64,000 bases of DNA from Pseudogulbenkiania ferrooxidans 2002 (GTDB taxonomy: Bacteria > Pseudomonadota > Gammaproteobacteria > Burkholderiales > Chromobacteriaceae): positions 62,001 through 126,000 of the forward strand of contig NZ_ACIS01000004.1 of the NCBI RefSeq assembly GCF_000174355.1, read 5' to 3'. This document shows, piece after piece, positions 9,293-17,479 of this stretch. Numbering within the stretch: position 1 is the first letter of the stretch; the number at the start of each line of letters is the position of its first letter. Under the pieces are notes generated by a model that saw only the letters and a list, made by a program, of their open reading frames with translations, had not been told where the DNA came from and ran no database searches. The position numbers were made by a program, and so were the translations under genes.

Positions 9293-11401
9293 ATGCCGGC
9301 CCGTACTTTGCCCCCATTGCGGCAGGAGTTGACCTTGCATGCCGGCTCGCTGCAAGCGGACGGTTCCCCTAGCTGGGTCCTGCACGATCCTTGTGCCAAT
9401 CGCTTCTATCAGTTGGGCTGGGCCAGCTTTGAGGTATTGTCACGCTGGTCCCTCGGGTCGGTGGACGTGATCGTGGCGGCGGTCAATGCCGAGACATCGC
9501 TGCAGTTGGTCCCGGATGACGTCGAGGCGGTGATCAACTTTCTATCGCGGCATCAGCTGTTGATGGCGGTCTCTGCCGAGCAGAGCCACTGGCTGTGGCA
9601 GATGCATGAGGCCAATCGTCCAAGCCGTGCCATGTGGCTGCTGAAAAACTACCTGTTCTTCCGTGTTCCGCTGGTTCGGCCAGAAACTCTGCTCAACCGC
9701 CTGCTGCCGTGGTGTGGCTGGCTGTTCCAGACCCGGTTCTGGTGGGCCATGGCGGGCGTGCTGATCTTTGCCTTGGCCATGGTGTCGCGGCGTTGGGATG
9801 AATTCACCCACACGTTTTCCGCTTATGGCGGCGTCAGTGCCGCCATCGGCATCGGCCTGTCGTTGAGTTTGGCCAAGGTGCTGCATGAAATGGGGCATGC
9901 GCTGACCGCACGGCATTTTGGCTGCCGGGTGCCGGCAATGGGAGTGGCGTTCCTGGTGATGGTGCCCGTGCTGTACACCGATACCAACGATGCCTGGAAA
10001 TTGCCGTCCCGCAGGCAACGGCTGTTGATCGGTGGGGCCGGGATGCTGGCGGAACTGCTGCTGGCGATCATCGCGACTTTGCTCTGGTGTTTTTTGTCGG
10101 ATGGTCCCTTGCGGGCCGGAGCATTCTTGCTGGCGTCCACGACTTGGCTCGCGACACTTGCCGTGAATGCCAGCCCGTTCATGCGTTTTGACGGCTATTT
10201 CCTGCTATCCGACTACCTGGGGCTGCCCAATCTGCATTCCCGGGCCTTTGCCTTGGCCCGCTGGCAGTTGCGTCGCTGGGTCCTGGGGTTGGATGACCCG
10301 GAGCCGGAGTATTTTCCGCAGGATCGACGGCGTGGCTTGATTCTGTTCGCCTGGGCCACCTGGTTGTATCGCCTGGTGCTGTTCCTGTCGATTGCCTTTC
10401 TGGTCTACCACTTGTTCTTCAAGGCTCTGGGCTTGCTGCTGCTGGCCGTCGAACTGGGCTGGTTCATCATCCGGCCGATCGTTGGTGAGTTGCTGATCTG
10501 GTGGCGGCGGCGTACGGAACTGCACTGGCAGCAGGCGACCCGGCGTAGCGCGGCGCTGTTCGGCATGCTGCTGTTGCTGGTGGTGCTGCCCTGGCAGTCC
10601 GATGTATCCAGCCCGGCGATCTTGGGAGCATCGCAATCTCAGGGCTTGTATGCGCCGGCCGCGGCGGAGGTAGATAAGGTGTGGGTGCGGGAGGGGCAAG
10701 CCGTCAAGGCCGGGCAGTTGCTGGCCCACTTGCGCTCACCTGTCCTGGCGGCACAGTTGGACTTGGCCGAAGTGCGTGAACGTGCCGTGGCCTGGCAGGT
10801 GTCGCAGCAGCCGTTCGACACCGAGCTGCAGCAACAAGGGCCGGCTTTGCAAAAGCAATGGCAGGTGGCGCAAGAGCAGGTCAAGAGTTTGCGTCAGCAG
10901 ATGGCCCGGTTGGCTCTGGTCGCCCCATTTGCCGGCAGAGTGGTGGATAGCAGCGAGGCGTTACAGGTCGGGACCATGATTGCCGAAGGTGAACGCTTGC
11001 TGGACGTCGTCGGTCCTCATGGCGTCAAGGGCGAGGCCTTTGTCGATGAAGCGGCGCTGGCGGGTTTACGACAGGGGCAGGTGGCCAAATTTGTCGCCGA
11101 TGGGGGTGAGCATTGGGCCGTGTCCTGCCGTTTGGGGCCGATCGACCGTCTCAACCTGACAGTACTGGATCAGCCCTTGCTGGCCTCCAGTTACGGCGGA
11201 CCGATTCCGACCGAGTTACGAGAGCATGGCCTTGCGTTGTTGTCGACAACCTTCCGCGTGCGTTTGGAGCATTGCGACGGCCAAGCAGCTCCATTGAGGG
11301 AAATGGCCGGGGTGGCACGCTTGCAAGGGGAACGTCACAGTGTGTTGGGCCGCATGATTCGTTATCTGCTGGCTGCGGTGCAGCGTGAGGCTGGATTGTA
11401 G
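9293..11401 (+). CDS. PqqD-like / M50 site-2-type zinc protease / HlyD fusion membrane protein
   Basis: A 702-residue multi-domain protein. Residues 15-92 resemble a PqqD-like winged helix (WVLHDPCANRFYQLGWASFE), the fold that binds leader peptides in peptide-modification systems. The membrane part carries the M50 metalloprotease signature HEMGH at 198-202 and the second metal-site region SPFMRFDGYFLLSDYLGLP near residue 300. Several hydrophobic helices (150-165, 185-200, 240-260, 275-290, 360-400, 420-440) support a polytopic topology. After residue 440 a HlyD/lipoyl arm follows (GLYAPAAAEVDKVWVREGQA ... VAPFAGRVV). This domain order is found in families annotated as peptidase M50 next to HlyD genes. 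It could process, recognise or move the adhesin; no ATPase domain is visible. Confidence 0.82.
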   Translation: MPARTLPPLRQELTLHAGSLQADGSPSWVLHDPCANRFYQLGWASFEVLSRWSLGSVDVIVAAVNAETSLQLVPDDVEAVINFLSRHQLLMAVSAEQSHWLWQMHEANRPSRAMWLLKNYLFFRVPLVRPETLLNRLLPWCGWLFQTRFWWAMAGVLIFALAMVSRRWDEFTHTFSAYGGVSAAIGIGLSLSLAKVLHEMGHALTARHFGCRVPAMGVAFLVMVPVLYTDTNDAWKLPSRRQRLLIGGAGMLAELLLAIIATLLWCFLSDGPLRAGAFLLASTTWLATLAVNASPFMRFDGYFLLSDYLGLPNLHSRAFALARWQLRRWVLGLDDPEPEYFPQDRRRGLILFAWATWLYRLVLFLSIAFLVYHLFFKALGLLLLAVELGWFIIRPIVGELLIWWRRRTELHWQQATRRSAALFGMLLLLVVLPWQSDVSSPAILGASQSQGLYAPAAAEVDKVWVREGQAVKAGQLLAHLRSPVLAAQLDLAEVRERAVAWQVSQQPFDTELQQQGPALQKQWQVAQEQVKSLRQQMARLALVAPFAGRVVDSSEALQVGTMIAEGERLLDVVGPHGVKGEAFVDEAALAGLRQGQVAKFVADGGEHWAVSCRLGPIDRLNLTVLDQPLLASSYGGPIPTELREHGLALLSTTFRVRLEHCDGQAAPLREMAGVARLQGERHSVLGRMIRYLLAAVQREAGL

Positions 11402-11561
11402 TGCTAGGCAGGAGGTCCGCAGAGCTATGGCGAAGTGTGGTGGTGTTGCGTGGGCGGGTTGTCAGGGCCAATCGGAAGAGGGCTGGCGCGCGACTGTCAG
11501 GTTGACGATGCCCGGAATGCCCGGCTTTCTGCAATGGGATTGAATTGAAAAGGAGCGGGCA

Positions 11562-12119
11562 GTGACGACTATCTTGAACACATCTTCACTGGCGCAGGGA
11601 CTGACGCTGCGGCCGGCCAGACAAAGCGATGCCGCCTTCATCGCGCAGTTGTATCGCAACGCACGACCCGATCTGCGATTGATCGATGGTGAAGACGACC
11701 TGATCCGGACCGTACAGGAGCAGCAGTACCAGGTATTACTTCAAGGGGCGGGCAACAACTATCCCAATGCGATGCATTTCATCATTGAAAAGACGCTTTC
11801 TCGGATCGGCGTGGTGATGGTGGATTTTGGCCATAACGAGATCCGCATCATCTTTCTGACGCTGTTGCCCGACGTACGTGGTCTGGGGTATGGGAAACAG
11901 GTGCTGACGGGTTTGCAGCAAGCGGCCAGAGAGGTACGCGCTCCTCTGGCCGTGGTGGTATGGCACAGCAATGTTCAGGCTCGGCGGCTCTATCAACAGC
12001 TCGGTTTTGTCCTGGAAGAGGCGGGGGATATCGCCGACAAGCTCGTGTGGTACCCCGATGCAGGCTTCTCGCAAAGCCGCGCAGGGGGAACTGTTCAGTT
12101 GAATGGCAGCTGGAAGTAG
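11562..12119 (+). CDS. GNAT-family N-acetyltransferase
   Basis: A 185-residue protein with the GNAT fold: N-terminal TLRPARQSDAAFIAQLY, a beta4 strand (IRIIFLTLLPDVRG) leading to the acetyl-CoA loop RGLGYGKQVL, and the C-terminal motif HSNVQARRLYQQLGFVLEE. The start is a GTG with a strong ribosome site (AAAGGAG) at normal spacing. The substrate is unknown. It follows the M50 gene by 160 bp on the same strand and its 3' end overlaps the converging DUF6916 gene by 25 bp. Neighbouring GNAT and tail-collar genes are, from memory, a recurring arrangement, so it may belong to this locus. Confidence 0.85.
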   Translation: MTTILNTSSLAQGLTLRPARQSDAAFIAQLYRNARPDLRLIDGEDDLIRTVQEQQYQVLLQGAGNNYPNAMHFIIEKTLSRIGVVMVDFGHNEIRIIFLTLLPDVRGLGYGKQVLTGLQQAAREVRAPLAVVVWHSNVQARRLYQQLGFVLEEAGDIADKLVWYPDAGFSQSRAGGTVQLNGSWK

Positions 12120-12427
12120 GCCAGAGACGGATCGCGCCCGGCCGGGATCACCCGGCCGATCCAAACCAAATCCAGCTGGCGTGTTTCAACAGTGCCATGC
12201 CCTGGCAGGGTGAAGCGGCCGACCGCATCGACCACGGTGGTGTTTGGAGATGCCGCCAGTTCCACGACGAAAGGTGTACGGCGCGAAGTCGCACTGGGCG
12301 TTTGAGCTTGGGGTCTCAGTTTGACGGCCTGGATCTGCAATGTCAGTTCCGGGTGGTGTTCGCTCTGGAAGGAGCAGTATTGGCCGACCAGACCAATGAA
12401 GTCGTCGGCGCATAAGGTTGCCAGCAT
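12095..12427 (-). CDS. DUF6916-type small protein
   Basis: A 110-residue protein starting MLATLCADDFIGLVGQYCSF and containing ELTLQIQAVKLRPQAQ and LDLVWIGRVIPAG, a pattern I associate with DUF6916 proteins encoded beside microcystin-dependent (MdpB-like) tail-collar genes. No signal peptide, membrane segment or catalytic motif is evident. It lies 75 bp downstream of the tail-collar gene on the same strand and runs tail-to-tail into the GNAT gene with a 25-bp overlap. The family name is from memory and moderately sure; function unknown. Confidence 0.7.
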   Translation of the reverse strand: MLATLCADDFIGLVGQYCSFQSEHHPELTLQIQAVKLRPQAQTPSATSRRTPFVVELAASPNTTVVDAVGRFTLPGHGTVETRQLDLVWIGRVIPAGRDPSLAYFQLPFN

Positions 12428-12502
12428 GACGGTATCTTTCAGTTCAAAACAGCGGGCATGGCGCGTGCTGCTTCTGCCCGCTGTTGGCGTGTTGTCGTGG
12501 GT

Positions 12503-13090
12503 TCAGGGACGGACCGGATAGAGTCCGTTGATAGCAATACAGAAATTGAGCGCGAGGAAGGGGTTGAGCACGCTCACCGGTGAGTTGCCGCCGGTAAGGT
12601 CGGTGTTCCCTGTCGCGGAAAGCCCCTGAACGCTGACAGGATTGTTCAGGGCGGAGGACCAGATATTTGCCAGACCCGTACCGCCGCCGGAGGCACCCAA
12701 GTAGGGGTTGGAAGCACTAGGCGTACTGGCCGGCGTGGCTGGCGTCGGTGTGCCGGCGGCGTGGAAGGTCACCGCCATCGAGGTGGCGGTGTGGGAGTGC
12801 GCAGGCAGATTGGCGACGCTCAGCGCGACATTCTGGGTGCCGCCGAACTGGCCAGGATTATAGGCGGGCAGGTTGTAGGTTGGCTGGGCGGGTCCGGTGC
12901 CGATGGGCATGCGGCCAGTCAGGTTGGGTAGCTTGAAATTTTGCGAAGCAGTGCCGCCGTAGAGGGTGCCAAGCAAGGAGTACAGTGCTTCATATTGCGA
13001 GACCTGATAGGTTTGGCCTTGGCATAGCGCCCAGTCTTGGGGGGCGTAGTTGAAGCCGAAGACCGTGATCGTGCCCATGTATGCATCCAT
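12503..13090 (-). CDS. Phage tail-collar domain protein, MdpB-like
   Basis: A 195-residue protein with the tail-collar signature: N-terminal MGTITVFGFNYAPQDWALCQ, then QYEALYSLLGTLYGG and FKLPNLTGRMPIGTG, and a C-terminal LNPFLALNFCIAINGLYP. These proteins resemble phage T4 short-tail-fibre collars and include the microcystin-dependent protein family of free-living bacteria. A strong ribosome site (AGGAGG) lies 6 bp ahead of the ATG. No other phage structural genes are nearby, so it is not a prophage remnant. Homologues often occur as two or three paralogues in tandem, whereas only one is present here. Its function is unknown; a surface or secreted role is a guess. Confidence 0.82.
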   Translation of the reverse strand: MDAYMGTITVFGFNYAPQDWALCQGQTYQVSQYEALYSLLGTLYGGTASQNFKLPNLTGRMPIGTGPAQPTYNLPAYNPGQFGGTQNVALSVANLPAHSHTATSMAVTFHAAGTPTPATPASTPSASNPYLGASGGGTGLANIWSSALNNPVSVQGLSATGNTDLTGGNSPVSVLNPFLALNFCIAINGLYPVRP

Positions 13091-13139
13091 GCTTTTCCTC
13101 CTGTAGATTGCCTTGGCGGCGGCCTCCCCCTAAGGAGGG

Positions 13140-13232
13140 CTCTCCGTATAATCGAATTGATTATGCTATTTGTTTAACACAATGATAAATTTATGCAATA
13201 TAAATTTATGCATTTGTTGTATTTGTTGGGCG
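13140..13232. promoter_or_regulatory. AT-rich upstream region with direct repeats and an inverted repeat
   Basis: The 344-bp gap between the tail-collar gene and the CorA-like gene contains an island of very low G+C in otherwise GC-rich DNA. It holds an exact 13-bp direct repeat (ataaatttatgca at 13185-13197 and 13200-13212, 15-bp pitch) and an inverted repeat ATAATC-N5-GATTAT at 13148-13164. This is probably the promoter and operator region of the minus-strand tail-collar gene. The remainder of the gap shows nothing else I can support. Confidence 0.5.
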
Positions 13233-13434
13233 CTTAAACGGAGTTAGTCGGCATCTGCGCGCGCGGCGGTATTGCATGGCGCTTGTCATGCGGCAGAAAG
13301 CTGTTCCCTGGCGCGCTATGAAAACCAGGCCGGCTTGTGTTAGGTTTTATCGATTCGACATGTCACCCGCTGATCTTTGTCAGGGAGTGCGATGTCGCTG
13401 TCTGTGACGACGATACCCCGCACTGGAACTCGCG

Positions 13435-15090
13435 ATGCCAGAAGCCCATTCCCCCACCGAAAAACGGGTACGCCATTTCCGCCAGATTCTGGTGTGGCCG
13501 CTGCAACTGATGCCGATCCATGCTAGCAGCCAGATTCAGAAGCACTGGGAGCTGTTGCAGCAAAGCGGTGCCGACAACCCCTGGCGCGAGATCGACGACG
13601 TTTTCCCCGACGATCCGGCGCGGTTTCATGCCCAGCAGTACCACGAGTTCATCACCTTTCTGCCGCATGTCCAGCGCTTTCTGTACGGCGAGAGCCGCAC
13701 CGCGCGCCAGGGTCGCGTCGCTGGTGCCTCGCCGATGAGGGTGTTCCGTCGCCGTGACATCGCCGCAGTGCGGCTTGTGCCGGAGCCGGGTAGCGCTCCG
13801 TTGACGTTGCAGGTGGCGCGGGTCGATCTGCATTTTTTCTTCGACATCGATGTGGTGCAACTGGTGGTCGAGGTGGCCGGCGACGACCTGACGTTGTTCC
13901 AGGCGCAGGACACGCTGTACCGGTTCGGCCGGGCCTATCCAGCAGGCTGGGACGAAACAGGGCAGGGTGTGCACTGTCTGCACCGCGTAGAGTGGCTGGG
14001 GGCGGATGGCGGCACACTGGCGGCGTCCGACTTCGAGAAGCGCGACAAGTACCTGTCCTTCGTCGGCCGCCATCGGGCGCCGTGCATCGCGGCGCATTGG
14101 GATTTCCTGCTGCGGCCGCTGGTGCTGGACCATGCCGACGAACCCGGCCTGATCCGTTACCGCCAGCTCGAGTATTACCGCATGCCGGTGATCGCCTACC
14201 TGGCGCTGGACGATCCTCGCGCCTTGTCGCGCAGCGACTTCATCCGCCTGGGGTTGCTCACTGCGGCCAGTGAGCAGTCGGGCTTGCCGTACGCCGACCG
14301 GCACGTTGCCGACTTCGAGCAGCGCTATTGCTACGACCGTTATTGGGGGGATCGGGTGGACGGTCCGCCGACGCGGTTTTTGTGCTGTGGCCATGCCCTG
14401 GTGATGGTGGGCGATGCGGCCTCGCCGGTGTTTACCGGGGCGGAGACCGGGCTGTTGGCGCAGTTCCGGCACCAGTATTTCCTGCTGTTTCTGATCGCGC
14501 ATTTCCAGAAGGCGAGCCTGCTGATGTTTTCGGACCGGCTGGTCGAGGCGCTCAACCGGCTCGACATCCATCACGCGGAATCGGTCAAGGAATTCAAGCG
14601 GGTGATCCGCCAGCTGTTCGAGATTTTCCTGCGCTTTACCCACCGCTATTGGTTCCACGAGCTGTCGGACCTGGCGCAATCGCGAGCCTTGTTCCGCATG
14701 TGTACCGATCATCTCGGCACCGCCGCCTTGTTCGACGAGGTGCGCGACGAGATCCGCGAGATGAGCGAATACCTCGACAGCGACAGTCTGCGCCGCCAGG
14801 CCAATACCGTGGTGCGGCTGACCATCGTCACCACCTTCGGCCTGATCGGTTCGATCACCACCGGTTTTCTCGGCATGAACCTGCTGGCCGCAGCGGACAG
14901 TCCGTTCCCGCTCAAGGTGTGGTATTTCCTGCTGACGCTGATTCCGACCACCTGGCTGACACTCTATACCGTGGTGAAGTCGAAACGCCTGTCGGACTTC
15001 CTCGAGGCGCTGTCGGACGAACGCCTGCCGCGCCGGGCAAAGCTGGGGGCGCTGATCGCGGTCTGGCGTCACAAAAAGGCGGCGGGGTGA
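13435..15090 (+). CDS. Divergent CorA-like membrane protein
   Basis: A 551-residue protein. The N-terminal 450 residues are soluble, charged and without a motif I recognise. The C-terminus has two hydrophobic helices (about 463-488 and 500-520) with FLGMNL between them, which matches the GMN signature of CorA-type divalent-cation channels placed right after the first helix, as in CorA. A long helical stretch precedes the first helix, as expected for the CorA stalk. The N-terminal region is far longer than in standard CorA (about 320 residues). I read it as a CorA-superfamily relative of unknown cation specificity. It stands alone; the next gene is 209 bp downstream. Confidence 0.65.
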   Translation: MPEAHSPTEKRVRHFRQILVWPLQLMPIHASSQIQKHWELLQQSGADNPWREIDDVFPDDPARFHAQQYHEFITFLPHVQRFLYGESRTARQGRVAGASPMRVFRRRDIAAVRLVPEPGSAPLTLQVARVDLHFFFDIDVVQLVVEVAGDDLTLFQAQDTLYRFGRAYPAGWDETGQGVHCLHRVEWLGADGGTLAASDFEKRDKYLSFVGRHRAPCIAAHWDFLLRPLVLDHADEPGLIRYRQLEYYRMPVIAYLALDDPRALSRSDFIRLGLLTAASEQSGLPYADRHVADFEQRYCYDRYWGDRVDGPPTRFLCCGHALVMVGDAASPVFTGAETGLLAQFRHQYFLLFLIAHFQKASLLMFSDRLVEALNRLDIHHAESVKEFKRVIRQLFEIFLRFTHRYWFHELSDLAQSRALFRMCTDHLGTAALFDEVRDEIREMSEYLDSDSLRRQANTVVRLTIVTTFGLIGSITTGFLGMNLLAAADSPFPLKVWYFLLTLIPTTWLTLYTVVKSKRLSDFLEALSDERLPRRAKLGALIAVWRHKKAAG

Positions 15091-15299
15091 GCCGCGAGCG
15101 TGGCGAGCCTGGCGCCGTGTCCTTGCCAGGAGCCATTTTCTGACGTTTGCCGTCGCGATTTGCCTGCCCGGCGGCGTTCTATCGCGGCGGCGGCGTGGTA
15201 AACTCGGTGGGATTTCGTTTTTATCCCCCGCAGCGTCGACCGGCCTCCTGCACAGACCCGGTGACGTTGCCGCAATCGGCAATACTCATGGAGCCCCTG

Positions 15300-16508
15300 A
15301 TGACCACTTCGATCTTCGCCGCCGTGGAAATGGCGCCGCGCGACCCCATTCTCGGCCTGAACGAAGCCTTCAACGCTGACACCCGTGCCACCAAGGTAAA
15401 CCTGGGCGTGGGCGTGTACTACGACGACAATGGCAAGATTCCGCTTCTGGCCGCCGTCAAGGCCGCCGAGAAGGCCCGCCTGGAAGCCATGCCGCCGCGC
15501 GGCTACCAGCCGATCGAAGGTCCGGCCGCTTACGCCCAGGCCGTGCAGAACCTGCTGTTCGGCGCCGGCAGCGAGCTGGCCGAGAGCGGCCGTGTGGTGA
15601 CCGCCGAAGCGCTGGGCGGTACCGGTGCCCTGAAGATCGGTGCCGACTTCCTGAAGCGCCTGAACGCGTCGTCCAAGGTCTACATCAGCGACCCGAGCTG
15701 GGAAAACCACCGTGCGCTGTTCGAGTCCGCCGGTTTCGTGGTGGAAAACTACCCGTACTATGACGCGGCCACCCGTGGCGTGAACTTCGCCGCGATGAAG
15801 GAGTTCCTGCTGGGTCTGGATGCGGGCTCCGTGATCGTGCTGCACGCCTGCTGCCACAACCCGACCGGCGCCGACATGAGCGACGCGCAGTGGGCTGAGG
15901 TAGTGGAAGCCTGCCGTGCCCGCGGCCTGGTGCCGTTCCTCGACATGGCCTACCAGGGTTTTGCCGACGGTATCGACGCCGACGCCGTGGCGGTACGCCT
16001 GTTCTCCGCTTCCGGCCTGCAGTTCTTCGTGTCGAGCTCGTTCTCCAAGAGCTTCTCGCTGTACGGCGAGCGCGTCGGCGCGCTGTCGATCGTGACCGCG
16101 TCCAAGGAAGAAGCCGGCCGCGTGATGTCGCAGCTCAAGCGCGTGATCCGCACCAATTACTCCAACCCGCCGATCCACGGCGGCGCCATCGTGGCGGCCG
16201 TGCTGTCCAGCCCGGAACTGCGTCAGCAGTGGGAAGACGAACTGGCCGGCATGCGCGACCGCATCCGCGCCATGCGCTCGAGCTTGGTCGAGAAGCTGCA
16301 GGCCAAGGGTGTGGCCCAGGACTTCTCGTTCGTGATCAAGCAGCGCGGCATGTTCTCCTACACCGGCCTGACCGTGGAGCAGGTCGAGCGTCTGAAGAGC
16401 GAGTTCGGCATCTACGCCGTGTCCACCGGTCGTATCTGCCTGGCCGCGCTCAACAGCAAGAACATCGACTACGTGGCCGATGCCATCGCGGTGGTGGTCA
16501 AGGGCTGA
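15300..16508 (+). CDS. Aromatic/aspartate aminotransferase (class I, PLP)
   Basis: A 402-residue fold-type I aminotransferase of the AspC/TyrB subgroup: N-terminal DPILGLNEAFNADTR, KVNLGVGVYYDDNG, the cofactor loop HACCHNPTG (182-190), and the Schiff-base lysine Lys250 in SSSFSKSFSLYGERVGAL. It transfers amino groups between aspartate or aromatic amino acids and 2-oxoglutarate. The ATG at 15300 is chosen over upstream in-frame starts because GGAG lies 6 bp before it and the protein then begins as family members do. Sequence alone does not separate AspC from TyrB function. It is monocistronic, with a terminator 24 bp downstream. Confidence 0.92.
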   Translation: MTTSIFAAVEMAPRDPILGLNEAFNADTRATKVNLGVGVYYDDNGKIPLLAAVKAAEKARLEAMPPRGYQPIEGPAAYAQAVQNLLFGAGSELAESGRVVTAEALGGTGALKIGADFLKRLNASSKVYISDPSWENHRALFESAGFVVENYPYYDAATRGVNFAAMKEFLLGLDAGSVIVLHACCHNPTGADMSDAQWAEVVEACRARGLVPFLDMAYQGFADGIDADAVAVRLFSASGLQFFVSSSFSKSFSLYGERVGALSIVTASKEEAGRVMSQLKRVIRTNYSNPPIHGGAIVAAVLSSPELRQQWEDELAGMRDRIRAMRSSLVEKLQAKGVAQDFSFVIKQRGMFSYTGLTVEQVERLKSEFGIYAVSTGRICLAALNSKNIDYVADAIAVVVKG

Positions 16509-16531
16509 TTTGGTCAGTCGCCGTTTCAGAG

Positions 16532-16566
16532 AAACCCGGCCGGAGCGATCCCGCCGGGTTTTTTTT
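16532..16566 (+). terminator. Rho-independent terminator after aminotransferase
   Basis: AACCCGGC and GCCGGGTT form an 8-bp stem around a 12-nt loop, followed by a run of T; it lies 24 bp after the aminotransferase stop. Confidence 0.85.
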
Positions 16567-16580
16567 GTGGCCGGCCTCAA

Positions 16581-16591
16581 GGTTGGCCGAA
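16581..16591 (+). repeat. GGTTGGCCGAA word (possible DNA uptake sequence)
   Basis: Intergenic copy of the over-represented word, sitting 15 bp after a terminator. Related copies are listed in the findings. Confidence 0.5.
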
Positions 16592-16663
16592 GATTCGCCG
16601 CGCGCGCCGCGCCAAAAAGCGCGATAATCGCGCTCCTTTCCATCCAACCACGAAGCCCCTGCC

Positions 16664-17398
16664 ATGAGCGATACCGTCCGCCTGTCGAAACGCATGACCG
16701 AACTGGGCCTGTGCTCGCGCCGCGAGGCCGACGAATTCATCGAGATGGGGCTGGTCAAGGTCGACGGCGTGGTGGTGAACGTATTGGGCAGCCGGGTGCG
16801 CCCGGAGCAGACCATCGAGCTGACGCGCCAGGCGATGGCGCTACAGGCCGAGCGCGTCACCTTCCTGCTCAACAAGCCGGTGGGCTACGGCTCCGGTCCG
16901 TCGGAGGCCGGCGAGCGCCCGGCGTGGCAGTTGATCAAGCCGGAGACCCGTTCGCCCAGGGACCGTTCCGGCTATACCTTCCTGAAGAAACATCTCAATT
17001 ACCTGGCGCCGGCGGGCAAGCTCGACGTCGATTCGTCCGGCCTTTTGGTGCTGACCCAGGATGGCCGCATTGCGCGAGCGCTGATGGCCAAGGCAGCCGA
17101 CTTCGAACAGGAGTTCCTGGTGTGGGTCGAGGGTGAGGTCAGCGATGCCATGCTCGAGCAGCTGCGCCATGGCCTGAGCCTGGACGGCGAAGCGCTCAAG
17201 CCGGTCAAGGTCAGCCGCCAGAGCGATAGCCAGCTGCGCTTCGTGTTGCGTGATCCGGTGCGGCGCCAGATCCGCCGCATGGCCGAGCTGGTCGGCCTGC
17301 GCGTGACGGCGGTGAGGCGCATCCGCATCGGCCGCATCGCGCTGGGCGATCTGGAGCAGGGGCAGTGGCGCTACCTCACCGAGCACGAACGGTTCTGA
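16664..17398 (+). CDS. 23S rRNA pseudouridine synthase, RsuA/RluF type
   Basis: A 244-residue protein with an N-terminal S4 RNA-binding domain (VRLSKRMTELGLCSRREADE) and an RsuA-family catalytic domain. The catalytic loop reads GKLDVDSSGLLVLT, in which Asp is the nucleophile that attacks uridine C1'; the usual Arg of GRLD is Lys. The C-terminal signature RRQIRRMAELVGLRV is intact. It converts a specific uridine in large-subunit rRNA to pseudouridine. Overall layout is nearest to RluF/RluB, but the exact site cannot be read from sequence. It lacks the long basic C-terminal tail of E. coli RluF. Confidence 0.85.
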   Translation: MSDTVRLSKRMTELGLCSRREADEFIEMGLVKVDGVVVNVLGSRVRPEQTIELTRQAMALQAERVTFLLNKPVGYGSGPSEAGERPAWQLIKPETRSPRDRSGYTFLKKHLNYLAPAGKLDVDSSGLLVLTQDGRIARALMAKAADFEQEFLVWVEGEVSDAMLEQLRHGLSLDGEALKPVKVSRQSDSQLRFVLRDPVRRQIRRMAELVGLRVTAVRRIRIGRIALGDLEQGQWRYLTEHERF

Positions 17399-17479
17399 CG
17401 CACACCGCTCGGGGCTGCGGGTCGTGGCGAGCCGCTACCCGGCGTTGCCGTCCAGTCCGATCATGGCATGGCCGGCGAC

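Noticed and set aside
12503-13090. Prophage remnant
   Set aside because: Only a tail-collar domain is present; no integrase, capsid, terminase or att-like repeats nearby, and MdpB-type genes commonly occur outside phages.
13363-15282. Long minus-strand frame of 639 codons opposite the CorA-like gene
   Set aside because: Antisense shadow produced by high G+C third positions; low-complexity His/Gln/Arg composition and no ribosome site or domain.
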